Part shown: positions 48,601 to 58,640 of the stretch, in pieces
How the letters are laid out: each line of letters begins with the position of its first letter
Position numbering within the stretch: position 1 is the stretch's first letter
Assembly (NCBI GenBank): GCA_020284085.1
Contig: JACEVL010000209.1
Span: forward strand, 618,501 to 682,500
Source of the DNA: Aporrectodea caliginosa
Lineage: Eukaryota > Annelida > Clitellata > Crassiclitellata > Lumbricidae
Direction of reading: 5' to 3'
DNA: 64,000 nucleotides
Position numbers and translations under genes: made by a program
Notes under the pieces: generated by a model
What the model was told of the DNA's origin: nothing
Database searches by the model: none
What the model saw: only the letters and a program-made list of their open reading frames with translations

Positions 48601-51600
48601 GGTACCTCTCGGTCTCTGTGCCAGATGTTATCCAATCAGTGGCGTAACAGCCATATAACGAGGGTGGACAAAGTCCAGGGGCCCCCGAGGTCCCAGGGGC
48701 CCCCAAGCGTTTTAGCTAAGAATTCATGTACTTTTCCGTTTGTCCGTAACAATATTTAGGAAAAATGTCACATTATGTCAAATATGCTTCTCAGTAAGGC
48801 CTACATAGTGCAAATTATATGGCTCACTGGCTATGCATGTAACTAGTGTATATGCGACAGGCTAAATTGGCCAATGGCATTTCGGCTGTATTCTTGTTCT
48901 GCCATGAACTATTAATCGTAATTGTAATCCCGAAACTTTTACAGCGCCCTAAACAGCGAAGTCGCGGGAACCAGCCGAATCACTGCAGGCCCTTAGCTAA
49001 AACAGAATCAATAGGCGGATGGTCAAGATCCAAAGGGTCAGGCAGGCAGACAGTCAGACGGCTAAGGTAAATGATGTTTAGAGTTGAAACGGTGCGGGAG
49101 GTGAGGGGAAGTGGAGGAATCAGGATAGGAGTTGTGAAAAATCAATGTTTTCAATTTTGAGTGAAAGACGGTTCAAAGACCTGTCACCTGTGGAGAGATA
49201 GTGAGAGGTGAGGTTTTGGTGAGCTCGTAGGATGTATCAGGTATTTGTCGTAATACTGCGGAGCAGCTATACATGTATATGGCTATGCAGCGATTTGCAA
49301 ATTTTAGGGATGTGGTGGTTGGACGGTAAACAACTGACGGAGATAGCAGGGTTGAGACTACTGAAGTGTACTGTATAGGCTATAGTGATATGAGTTTATA
49401 TTCTATTTGTTCAGATATTTTAAGCAAGTGCAGTGATTTTTGGACAGGTGTGATGTGGCATTCTGAAGCTTGGAGGCGGTTTATTCTACTGAGAAAGAGA
49501 GAATTACAGTAGTCCAATAATTATTTAGCGTGAACTATTGATGTAGCGATTGTAGATTCAGTTTTGAAGTCGAGCATATAGGGTGGATTCTACGAAGTTC
49601 GCGGATAGCTATGGCCAATTAATGTGACTTGAACTATAGATTATTGATGAAAAAGTTTAGCACTTGTTTTTACCTAACTGTGTTTTAGATAGCTATCTCA
49701 TTATTTTCACTCTTTAGTCTCGCTAATGGGTAAGGGCCCCCAAGCTTAGAGTGTCCAAGGGCCCCCGGCTAGGTTGTTACGCCACTGTATCCAATGCGCT
49801 ATCGGGCCCCCCAAGCAGTTAATGCACAACCATATAATATGCAGCGATAGCCTATACGAATACGATACACAAAATACGCTGTACACAACAGGTCCCGAGG
49901 TCTACCGCGCATCGATCGCTTACTTAATCCAGCGCGATCGATTTTCAAATCACCTTCTATTTTCAAATGAGTAGCTCTGGAGTAGCAGCCTGCTTACTTA
50001 GCCAGAAATAATATAAGAATGAGCAATGTACCAGTAATGAAGAAAATATTCTTAATGATTTGGCTAATTACAAAATGTGGATACTAACACGTGTTCACAA
50101 TACTGAACTACAAAGTTTGATTCACGCTTAGTAGCCTGCTTTGGAAAGTTTATTTTTACAGCACATATAAATCACACAATCACTGCAACTTAAATTTGAC
50201 GGAATGAGTTGCTAAACCAAAATCTCACTTGGTACTTACCCCAGATGGAAATAATGGCAAGAAGAAGCCATACACTCCAGTCAGGCAAAAGCTTGATGAA
50301 AGTGACAGCTAACAAGGCAGAATTAAGAATCAGGTACATTTGTTGAAGAAGTATTGGACTACTGAAATGTACAGCAATTAGACCCACAACGCCGTAGTTC
50401 CATATCACCATGGCTATTGTTATGTAGTCCATGGCTTTGTTGTAATTCGTTAGTAAATCCCTATTAAACAAACCATAATGATCAGTTATGTGCAACAGTT
50501 ATTCAGATAAATATAATTTAACACTTTAACGACGAGCTGCATTGGTTTCCCAGGCATTTTTAGCACACGAACGTCGTTAAAGTAATATGAAATATCAAGT
50601 AACTATGCACATACATAGCATATTAATTTTAAGAACCCTTTGAAGATGCTCTCTCCAGCAACTTTGCCGAAAAGCAGACTCTAACCTCTTTTCTACCATC
50701 ATCAGCAAACTGTTTCATACTCGCTACGCCCCAGAACCCACAATAGAATAATACCTAAGGCTAACTCTCTATCTCGTAAAACATTTGTCACACGGATGCT
50801 TTATACTTAATTTATTTTTATATTTGATGATCTTTGTACACCAAAATGCGGTTAGCAGTTGGTTTTTCAATAAAGGATATACTTACTTACTTACAGATTA
50901 ATGATGCTAGTAAGAATAGGTAAGTTAGTAACTCCACCATGCACTGCCGTGATCAGGTGGTGCCAGTCCAAAACGTCGTTAAATTAGGGTGACGCTAATC
51001 ATCTTCGTTATGACACAGCGTCAATGAACAGAAACCACATGTAACCTAGTCCTCATGTAAACAATGCACACAAATGAAAAACTCTCCTTTGGCCCATCCT
51101 CTGATAGCCACAGAATTGGGACCATAGCTGGACACCAGTTGCCCACCATGAAAACTCATAATGAACATGGCTGCCTGGGTCTCAAATAGCCTCATTAACA
51201 ATTTACGTGAGCCTATTTAAAACATCTTACATGAGTTACAAAATAATTAGGTTAAGTAAGGTGACACAATCTTCTATTCCACACATCTATAATTATTATC
51301 AAGACTTTTCAAAGATATGGACCTGGGATTGAAGAACCTTTGGCTGAAGTGCAAATGCCACATGAAATCCAAACAACAGTACTGAATATCCTCCCGTATA
51401 CGGAATGGCTCACTCCATGCAGCCCATGTTACAAAGTGTTCAGGGTACATCGTCTACCTGACGAGGTGCTACATAAGGTTGCTGGACCTAGTATGGTTGC
51501 TCGGTTGCTGCCCTGGCCTGGTGGGGCTGTGCTGAGGGGCCGTAATTCTGTTTCGACATGTGGGGAGGGAAAACTGTTTCTTGTGTGTATACTTCCCTTA

Positions 51601-54600
51601 AGAAGCCCACATAACAGTACTGCATAAGAATTGCAATTATTTAATGCATTGAGCAAAACAATATTCAAAACGTCCACTATAGTGGGTAATGACCACAGTT
51701 GTTATAATTAATAGGCCTACAAGGCTAGTGTAAACAAAATTTGTGTTTCCACTGTTGCGTGGAGGTTCGGACTGCCAATATATTTATGACACAGGCTCAC
51801 AGCGTAGAAAATTTTGTGAGGAGGGAATTCCTACACGTTGACTCCCCAAGTTTAAAAGTTGGGAGAAATTCCCACCCTTTCACCCCATGATATGGCCCTG
51901 GGGCTGTGCAACTGCGAAGGACTGAGCCTGCCTGGAGCGGTTTGGTTCCTGTGATTCAATAAATAATAAAGAATATATACATATATATTACTTAATATAT
52001 ATTTTTTCATATATGATGTTTAATTTGAGCAGAACAGACATAACCTATAAGAAAGTAATACAAAACTGGGTGGTCTTTGAACTAAAATAGACCCTATCAA
52101 GAAATGCAACTGAAACTTACTGGAGGTAAACAAAACAGAAGAAAAACAAGAGTATAACTGAACTGAAGAACAGAAATCCTCTCAAAATCTGTTGACAAGA
52201 AAACATCACAATAATTAAAGTTAAATAATATTTGTTCACAGCTGGGAAAATAAACTACCCGGCTGAAATCGGAAATGCATAATTTATAATAGTAAATGTC
52301 AACAGCAATGGAAAGTGACGCAATGGTTTGCCACATCTTGGATTTATGTTGTCATGGTAAGTTAATAAACCAAGGCTTATTTTAAGGTGCTAAAAAATGC
52401 AGATAGTACAGTTACATTAAGCATTATTTTAAATAATTACTTAGGTTAAAATCAGGACTAATTATTGGAAACATTCAGTAACAACACTAGACCTACCTAT
52501 AAACCTAAAAAATAAAAACTACAGTAGGCTGGTATTTCTTAAAATAGTAATTTATAACAAAGCTAAAATAATGTCTCTTAAGAGTCAAGAGGTAGACCTG
52601 CTTTAATAATTAAGATAGACTGATATATTTTGCAATAGTATTTTTATAGCAAGGTTAAAACTAATGCTTAGTAACAGGAGACAGAGCTGCCTTATAAAGC
52701 AACAATAGGTTTGGATACTTAGTAATAATAATACAATTATAAGAAGTTGTAATTAATAATAAGTTATAATTAAAGTATCGTAACAAGAGATAGACCGACC
52801 TTATAAAATCTCCAATAGTAGAGAAGTATAAGGGCTATGGACATGACAATAACAACGCCAATGAAGATCAGAGCAATAAGCAGAGCCTGCCACAGAATTG
52901 TTCCAGTGTCTGCTTTCTTTGAAGCCTCTGTACCAAACAAAAGTGCACCCCTGAAAACAAAGAACAGTTCTTCAGATGAAACGACTACTGGAATGCTATC
53001 CAAATGGTCATAGAACTGATACAGCCATGGTCAGTTAGTTACCTAGACACTTAGCACCTCTTCATTTACCAAACGCAAGTAGCCTACGAATGGTGTTAAG
53101 TCATCATAAACAGCACTAGTGAATAAGAAGGTGTCATGCGCTTAGCTTCAGAGTAGTGCTTTAGAATTTAGAATTCGATTATGAACAAATAAGAACAAAA
53201 CATTCTCCAGTAAGCAAACATAGCTCAGATATATAACTAGAAGAGTCACTATAATCACTGCTTCCACGTACACACAGAGAGCCTAACCAATGGGTTTCCA
53301 TTCAGAGCTGAGCATTGACCATCATTGTGAAGCAGGCACTGGTCATTAGACAATGCAAGCAGCATCGTTACTGAAAGTAGAAAATCAGTTGAACTCACAC
53401 ATCAGAGGTTGGTCTTGAAACGGAAGACAAAGTATTGACGGTGGCAACAACCATCACCATACAAAGTGTTACTGGAACAAAGAGGTCGATGATGTGACGA
53501 GAGGTGGATCTGATTGCTCTCAGTGCAACTTCTGCATCACTGATATTGGTGAGTTCATCTCTTGCATTCTGAAACGATTAAAATGAAACACTGAAAATGT
53601 AACAGTAGTTTTCTTATACAAGGTTTTCTGCTGTTGTTCTTCGTTTGCTATACAACTGATGCCTCTTTAATTGTGCAGCATTATATTGAGGTCAAAGTTA
53701 TGCAGTGATACAGTTATTCTCCAATCACACCCTTCTTAAATATTCTAACATTCAATTAGATGATGATGATGATGATGATGATGATGAGTGCTCTGCCAGA
53801 CTTTATGCCACCCGAGGGATGAGATGAGTGAGATGGTTTTACCCTGTCTTCCTCAATTAGCTGGAGTGCAATAATTTATCTCCTTAAAATGAAGATCTTT
53901 TGGATCTTAATAAAACTGCTTACCAATTTTAACGGCTTACTAACTTTTCCAACTGGAATTCTCTAATCTTGCCCAACAGTTGAAATTTGCAGCAATAAAT
54001 GCTATTTCCTCGGCTTGACCTCCTGGATTTTGACCTCGCATCAGACAGAGCAGCCTGGCTATTGTGGACTTGATCTGATTTACTGATTTAGTGCCGAATA
54101 TTAATTTAGGAATAAACTGGTCTTCCTGACGGCTTTTGTTGGTGCTGAGACATTTTCGAAGATTTACATAACATTTCCTTTCGGATTCTTCTTTTTATCT
54201 CCTCAGAATGCCTTAAAATTCTCTTGGCAGTAGCGTAAATCACGGGTGGGGACAGAGGTCCCCAAAGTTTTGACTTGGCCCCTCTCTCCTCCCCAAAAAT
54301 ACAAAAATCCAGGGGTGGACTGGGCCGCCGGGACACCGGGAAGATTCCCGGTGGGCCGCCAGGACCGGTGATATAATAATTTAATCAATTTAGTACAGAT
54401 GATACAGGTTTTTTTACAACAAAATTGCGGCATCGGTTAACCGGTTTTTAGTTTCGAAGTTAACCGGTTTGTAAATTAACTGAAAAAGAGCAATGCATAC
54501 TTACTTACCTACAGTGCTCCGTACAGCCAGCGGCCAAACCATGTTAGATAAGAATTTACATCTTCCATTCTACTTCCGGCGTCTTCCAATGAGTTTGTTT

Positions 54601-55995
54601 TGATAAAAGCCATTTTAAATTTGTTAGTTAGTAATAAGTAATATTAATTAAATAAGATATGTTACGGTTATGAGTGATATAAATCCGAAACGTAAATGTA
54701 AAGGTGGTGCGGAGAAAGTAAGAGATAAGAAACTAAAGATTCTTGGTAAAGATGGAGCTAAATGCCGAAATCTAGTCGATTTATTTAAAGCCACTCCAAT
54801 TCAAACTGAAGACACCAGCTCTCAACAAACACCTTCTGCAAGTAAACAACCCGACACAAATCGAAACGATGAAAACAATCAGCATTCGGTCCAATCAGTC
54901 GTGCCAACAAACTTTATTCCCACCTTACATTTAGAAAATGTTACGGAGCCGTCGGAGTTAACTGACAACACAACGCTGGCAGTGGCAGATCTAAATGCCG
55001 AGAATGATAGTTCAGAAGAAGTGACAGAAACTTCAGTTATCGATGATAAAAACACCAGTTACTATTTCAAACGTCCTCGACAGAATACTTTACAATCGTT
55101 TTTTAAATTTCACCCAATACAACCTAGTGTGAGTGAAACTGATCTACCATTTACAAATGCGTATCGGGTATTTTTCAGAAGCAATGGTATCAATAGGAAT
55201 TGGGTGTCATACTGTAAAGAATCTAAAGCATTGTTTTGCACAGTATGCTTAGCATATGGCAAGACTGACGATATGAACTCATTCACAACGGGAATGAATT
55301 CCTGGAAACATGTGCATCAAAGAATAGAGGAACATGAAAACAGCAAATATCACGAGAAGTGTGTGGAAGCTCATTTAATGTCTGTAAGTGGAAGAGACAT
55401 TGATAGCATTTTATTCTCTCAGCAAAGTAAACGAAGGTACCAAGAAGTTCAAGAAAAGAGACAAGTGCTGGAAAGAGTAATTGAGATTCTGAAAATGATT
55501 GGAAAACGTGGTCTCAGTTATCGGTCAAAAAATGATGCTGCATATACATTAAACGACGATACAATCGATCATGGAAATTTCTTGGAAATATTATTACTCT
55601 TGTCAAAATTTGACCCAGTAATTAAAAAACATCTTGATACAGTTATTGGGAGAAATGCACAAAGAAAATAAAAGTCATGAAGTTAGGGCCGCTTTTTGTT
55701 TTTTTCCCGGGCCGCTTGAACTCCCCAGTCCACCCCTGCAAAAATCCCTCCCCGAAAAATATCTGTCACCCAAAGTTATGCACAGATTTTTGCCTCTGTC
55801 TCTTGGTACCCAATTTCGGAGAAATCATCGCTTCCACTAAATGTATAAAGAAAGAATTTTAAAATAATTAAAAAATAAATAATTAATATTGTTTACCTGT
55901 GTGGGAATTCGCTCGGGTTCAGCGCCTTCCGATGCAGTAGGCGCAGAAGCCACAGCCGCTGATTCCGCTCCAACAGCAGCGTTGTTCTCCGACAT
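42621..55995 (-). CDS. PSEN: Presenilin, complete ten-exon gene
   Basis: Catalytic subunit of gamma-secretase, a multi-pass membrane aspartyl protease that cleaves Notch- and APP-type substrates. Exons, 5' to 3' on the minus strand: 55995-55897, 53568-53399, 52950-52800, 52188-52121, 50460-50240, 47936-47838, 46931-46857, 45383-45060, 43768-43656, 42776-42621. All introns are GT-AG, splice phases chain exactly, and the model gives about 491 residues ending in HQIYI and a TAG stop. Seen: [10 protein letters not shown] in TM1, [16 protein letters not shown], the first catalytic Asp in [10 protein letters not shown] (about residue 237), the second in GLGDFIFYS (about 411), and PAL at 457-459 within ALPALPIS. 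The variable TM6-TM7 loop (exons 7-8) is hydrophilic, with the expected cleavage region near RMIWFYGI. The start is the first ATG of exon 1 (MSENN), followed by an Ala/Glu-rich N-terminus. The 3-4 donor GTCGGT is weak but in phase. Human PSEN1 is 467 residues. Confidence 0.96.
44572..44645 (-). mobile_element. LINE 3' tail
   Basis: (ATTC)n followed by TATATTTATATAGCACACC, the inverse of the CR1-like 3' end and tail. In presenilin intron 8. Confidence 0.45.
45595..45661. mobile_element. TTAA-bounded micro-MITE, copy 1
   Basis: 67 bp from TTAACACT to AAGTGTTAA, inverted ends, TTAA on both sides, internal GTACTAAAAGTGACTGGGAA. The TTAA ends suggest a piggyBac-like family. Presenilin intron. Confidence 0.7.
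45720..46080 (+). mobile_element. LINE 3' fragment in presenilin intron 7-8 interval
   Basis: Reads [19 protein letters not shown] and, shifted, [19 protein letters not shown] segments, the end of a CR1-like reverse transcriptase. A close relative lies at 56262-56575. Located on the opposite strand to presenilin, within its 45384-46856 intron. Confidence 0.6.
46271..46338. mobile_element. TTAA-bounded micro-MITE, copy 2
   Basis: 68 bp: TTAACACTTTAACGACGAG on the left, GAAGTGTTAA on the right, with the same internal GTACTAAAAGTGAATTGGAA. Presenilin intron. Confidence 0.75.
47275..47565 (-). mobile_element. Second tRNA-derived SINE family, copy 2
   Basis: Inverse of the 12975-13285 family: GCAGTCATGACTCATGG, TTAGCCTCTGCATACAAGGG, CCACTGACAGTGTAGACGC, GAGATCTTAGGAATTGAA-like head. 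A GGGTTGGGTGGCGG word is duplicated at about 47435-47460. In presenilin intron 6. Confidence 0.65.
48440..49814 (-). mobile_element. tRNA-derived SINE, copy 4, split by a hAT element
   Basis: The tail and body run from 48440 to 48636. The last bases of the head (TATCCAATGCGCTATCGGGCCCCCC) resume at 49788-49814 beyond the element at 48637-49787. The head preserves a box B (CTCGAACTCGG inverse) and box A. In presenilin intron 5. Confidence 0.88.
48637..49787. mobile_element. hAT-like non-autonomous element inserted in a SINE
   Basis: A 1,151-bp element with ends CAGTGGCGTAACA and the inverted TGTTACGCCACTG. It has the 8-bp duplication TATCCAAT at 48629-48636 and 49788-49795. G/C runs (GGGGCCCCC) mark both subtermini. 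It splits a tRNA-derived SINE in presenilin intron 5. No transposase seen. Confidence 0.92.
50518..50588. mobile_element. TTAA-bounded micro-MITE, copy 3
   Basis: TTAACACTTTAACGACGAGC on the left and CGTCGTTAAAGTAAT on the right; the right TTAA has mutated. The interior is inverted relative to copies 1 and 2 (TTGGTTTCCCAGGCATTTT). Presenilin intron 4. Confidence 0.7.
54310..55738 (+). mobile_element. hAT element (1.43 kb) in presenilin intron 1
   Basis: Ends are CAGGGGTGGACTGGG on the left and its inverted copy on the right (CAGTCCACCCCTG, ending 55738). Both sides are flanked by the same 8 bp, CAAAAATC (54302-54309 and 55739-55746), the hallmark target duplication of hAT transposons. The exact duplication and open ORF point to a fairly recent insertion. 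Confidence 0.95.
54670..55671 (+). CDS. hAT transposase N-terminal part (TTF-type zinc finger, truncated)
   Basis: Open 333-codon ORF inside intron 1 of presenilin, antisense to it. The N-terminus is basic ([16 protein letters not shown]); a low-complexity Ser/Thr/Asp region follows. A TTF-type zinc finger then covers about residues 176-230, with NWVSYC at 178-182, CTVC at 190-193, W212, H222 and H228. The last 55 residues ([10 protein letters not shown], then [15 protein letters not shown]) match the start of the DUF4371/RNase H-like region of ZMYM1-like hAT transposases. The catalytic core and C-terminal dimerisation domain are absent, so it cannot be an active transposase; it could only bind DNA. 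It sits between perfect hAT-type ends (54310-55738), with the stop shortly before the right end, so the element is an internal-deletion derivative. Confidence 0.85.
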   Translation: MSDINPKRKCKGGAEKVRDKKLKILGKDGAKCRNLVDLFKATPIQTEDTSSQQTPSASKQPDTNRNDENNQHSVQSVVPTNFIPTLHLENVTEPSELTDNTTLAVADLNAENDSSEEVTETSVIDDKNTSYYFKRPRQNTLQSFFKFHPIQPSVSETDLPFTNAYRVFFRSNGINRNWVSYCKESKALFCTVCLAYGKTDDMNSFTTGMNSWKHVHQRIEEHENSKYHEKCVEAHLMSVSGRDIDSILFSQQSKRRYQEVQEKRQVLERVIEILKMIGKRGLSYRSKNDAAYTLNDDTIDHGNFLEILLLLSKFDPVIKKHLDTVIGRNAQRK

Positions 55996-56261
55996 TTCGC
56001 CGTTTCTAAGGCTTGAAATGTTTCTCTAAAATAATTCTCTCGCAAAACTTAAAGTAATAATAATTCCATAATTAATAATTAATTCACTTATTCTTCCTAG
56101 AAATTCTCTTTTTTTCGTCTGCTCGCAAAATCTAGGCAACAACGTCAGCAACCTTAAGGTTGAAATATGGCGTCTCTCGGTGTGCCGAATATAAAGGGCC
56201 GAATGCTCGAAATTATAGGATTGGGAATTCATGCAAATAATAATTTTTGGTTTATGTGATT

Positions 56262-56575
56262 GCATTCTTACCCAAGTACGTCTCCCCGATTAACTTTAAC
56301 ACCCGATACTAAACAGGGTGTTTTAGTTTCCAGAGGCTTTGTTTTACTCCACAAGTGTGCAACCAAACTAAGTTTTATGGTTGCTGGACCCAGATTTTGG
56401 AGCTCTCCCTCTCTGTTCTGCTCAGTTTACTTGTGTCTTTCTGTTATCAACTTAAGACTTACTTTTTCAAACTGCTTATCGACCATGGCTGCCACTCTGT
56501 CGTCATGCATGGACTGATCTGTATAGTGACCTGGTTAAAGTGTGCCATTGGTAATTGCCTTTGTATTATTCTTCG
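56262..56575 (+). mobile_element. LINE 3' fragment upstream of presenilin
   Basis: Reads LSFMVAGPRFWSSPSLF then [16 protein letters not shown]; the DNA from about 56375 to 56570 is nearly identical to 45863-46062. It begins only about 270 bp 5' of the presenilin start codon, divergent from it. Confidence 0.6.
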
Positions 56576-56599
56576 AAGTTCGAATTTTCTTCAAACATG

Positions 56600-57369
56600 A
56601 TTATAGCCTAGGCCTAATTAATTACAGTGCATTTGTTATGCAAAATTAATAAGACGCTCAACTTTCCTATACTTCAGAGTGCTGCGCTTAAACTGGTAAC
56701 ACGAAACTGAATGAAAACTTTCTAAGTTTCCAGGTCGGTGTAGGCCTATTAATTATTGATTGCGTGTTACCGTCTTTAAAAAACAAAGGTCATTATTTAA
56801 ACTCTGAAACTTGCTTCGATGTACATAGCCTATTCACCAATTATTATTAGTTGGAAGGTAAGGTCAAAATCAACAACCTTGTATCCAAAAGCTGTTATTC
56901 AGAAGTGGATATTGAATGCTCTCTTTAGAGATCTTCAAAACGCTTTCAACCGACATTTTATAGCCTCACCATCAACTCTCGTCTTACTGCCAGATACAGT
57001 ATAGGGCGGGTTACAAATTTACAATTAAGTTAAATGTGGGCAAGGTGATGTACATGCATTATGCCATAGGAAGAGTGAGAACTGATGAAAAATTTCCTAT
57101 TGACGTCAACAGCCTTTGATGCCATAAGATGTCGCAAAACTGTTGGAATCCATTATCTAACCACTAAGTCTTGTCAATATTTTGCTTTACGTACTCACAA
57201 TCTACCCTGCAACCATATCTGTGGGCATTAGATGGACCCATATGGGCTCTACATGGGCATGTGGGGGGGGGGTACCCATCCACCACTGGTTTACAAACTT
57301 CCGTTCTCGGACAGAGCCAGACTGCTATACTAGTAGGCCTACCAAAGTTGGATAAGGGAGTGGTTGATA

Positions 57370-57370
<1 letters not shown>
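56600..57370. other. Intergenic, nothing recognised
   Basis: Lies between presenilin and the unidentified upstream gene. Short frames only; the 3' exons or UTR of the upstream gene may fall here or in 58640-60340, but I could not find them. Confidence 0.4.

Positions 57371-57372
<2 letters not shown>

Positions 57373-57428
<56 letters not shown>
57373..57428. repeat. (TA)n microsatellite
   Basis: Uninterrupted TA dinucleotides for more than 50 bp; capable of forming a cruciform. Confidence 0.95.
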
Positions 57429-57431
<3 letters not shown>

Positions 57432-57891
57432 GAAACCAGAAGAGGTTAAGTTGAAAGAGAAGAGTTTTAGTTTAGACCTGAATGACATCAAAAATTGATA
57501 GAGCAAACTGGGCAGCAAATTCCAGTGATCAATTAATAATAATAATAATAATGACAATTTATATGGTGTCATAACACAGCCATGCCATTACAAGGGCGCC
57601 TACGGACGAGAAAACCAGAGAGCCCAATACTGTTTGGGTGTGGGATATATGATGGACTGCAGTACCTGTTTCGGGTAAGCATGGACGCCAGCCCAGAAAT
57701 CTCAGACTGTCTTTAGATCTGTACCGACTAAACCATTCACGTGACAGCCAAAAAGCGGAGAAAACAGACAGAAGCTCACACACAACACAACAAAGAGGAG
57801 CAACCCTCACTGGCCTCACATACATGTAAATAACCAAACCTGATTATCTGTTCACTTGTCATGTCATACCATCATTTTTTCTTTAGTCGTG

Positions 57892-57976
57892 GCTGGGCCG
57901 GGAGCGCTCCTGAGTAGTTTCTTGAAGGGGCGCTATATAAATGCTCTGAATGAATGAATGAATGAATGAATGAATC
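57892..57976 (+). mobile_element. LINE 3' tail
   Basis: GGGAGCGCTCCTGAGTAG, GGGGCGCTATATAAATGC, then (GAAT)n; same 3' end family as at 1432-1526. Confidence 0.55.
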
Positions 57977-57984
57977 ACAATTCT

Positions 57985-58640
57985 AAATGCTATTATCATA
58001 TCATAACTGCCATCACAACCACTACTGTCTTTTTCAACTAAAACCAACTGGGAAACAAAGCAGCTTGTCGTTAAAGTGATAACTGTTATTATCATTGCTG
58101 CTCTATTATTTCATAACAGCTAATTTTATCAAATATAATAATGATTTTGTAACTGCTACCATCAACTGTTATCATTATGCATGGAAAATAACTGCTAACT
58201 TCATATAATAACTCGTTATCAAATCATAGCTGTTATTATCATGATCGTAACTGCTTTTATCACATCACAAATGCCACATTTCATAACAGCTATTATTATA
58301 TCACAACTGCTACTATTGCTACTGTTATAACTGCAATTACAACATCGTAGCTGCATCGTAGCTATAACGGCAATTATCAATCATAGCTGCTATCATATTG
58401 TAACTGCTAGTATCTTGATGGGAAGACCACGGAAGAACTGGCTGGAGACCATCAAGGATGACTTGAGGTGACTGCTGATTGTGGGACAAGGCAATGGACA
58501 AAGATGAATGGAGGAGATGCATTGCTCGATGTGCAGACCTGCACGACAAGGACTAAGTACTAATATCATAATAATCACAACTGTATTATTATATTATAAC
58601 TGCTGTGTTGTGCATTTTTACAGCATGTTATGAATTTTAA
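57985..58640. repeat. Degenerate tandem repeat around AACTGCTATTATCATATCAT
   Basis: Loose units of CATAACTGCTATTATCAT recur through the stretch and again at 59205-59265. A LINE C-terminal fragment (58410-58556) sits inside, so the array may be that LINE's tail region or its target. Confidence 0.6.
58410..58556 (+). mobile_element. RTE-like LINE C-terminal fragment
   Basis: Reads GRPRKNWLETIKDDLR and, after a shift, MDKDEWRRCIARCADLHDKD and a stop. This is the characteristic end of RTE-type ORF2. Embedded in a degenerate tandem repeat of AACTGCTATTATCAT-type units. Confidence 0.7.

Noticed and set aside
51340..51627. Plus 95-codon frame in presenilin intron 4
   Set aside because: No domain; it contains the GGCCGTAATTCTGTTTCGAC / GGGGAGGGAAAAC words seen at the end of the hAT-like element at 30991-34266, so probably transposon-derived.
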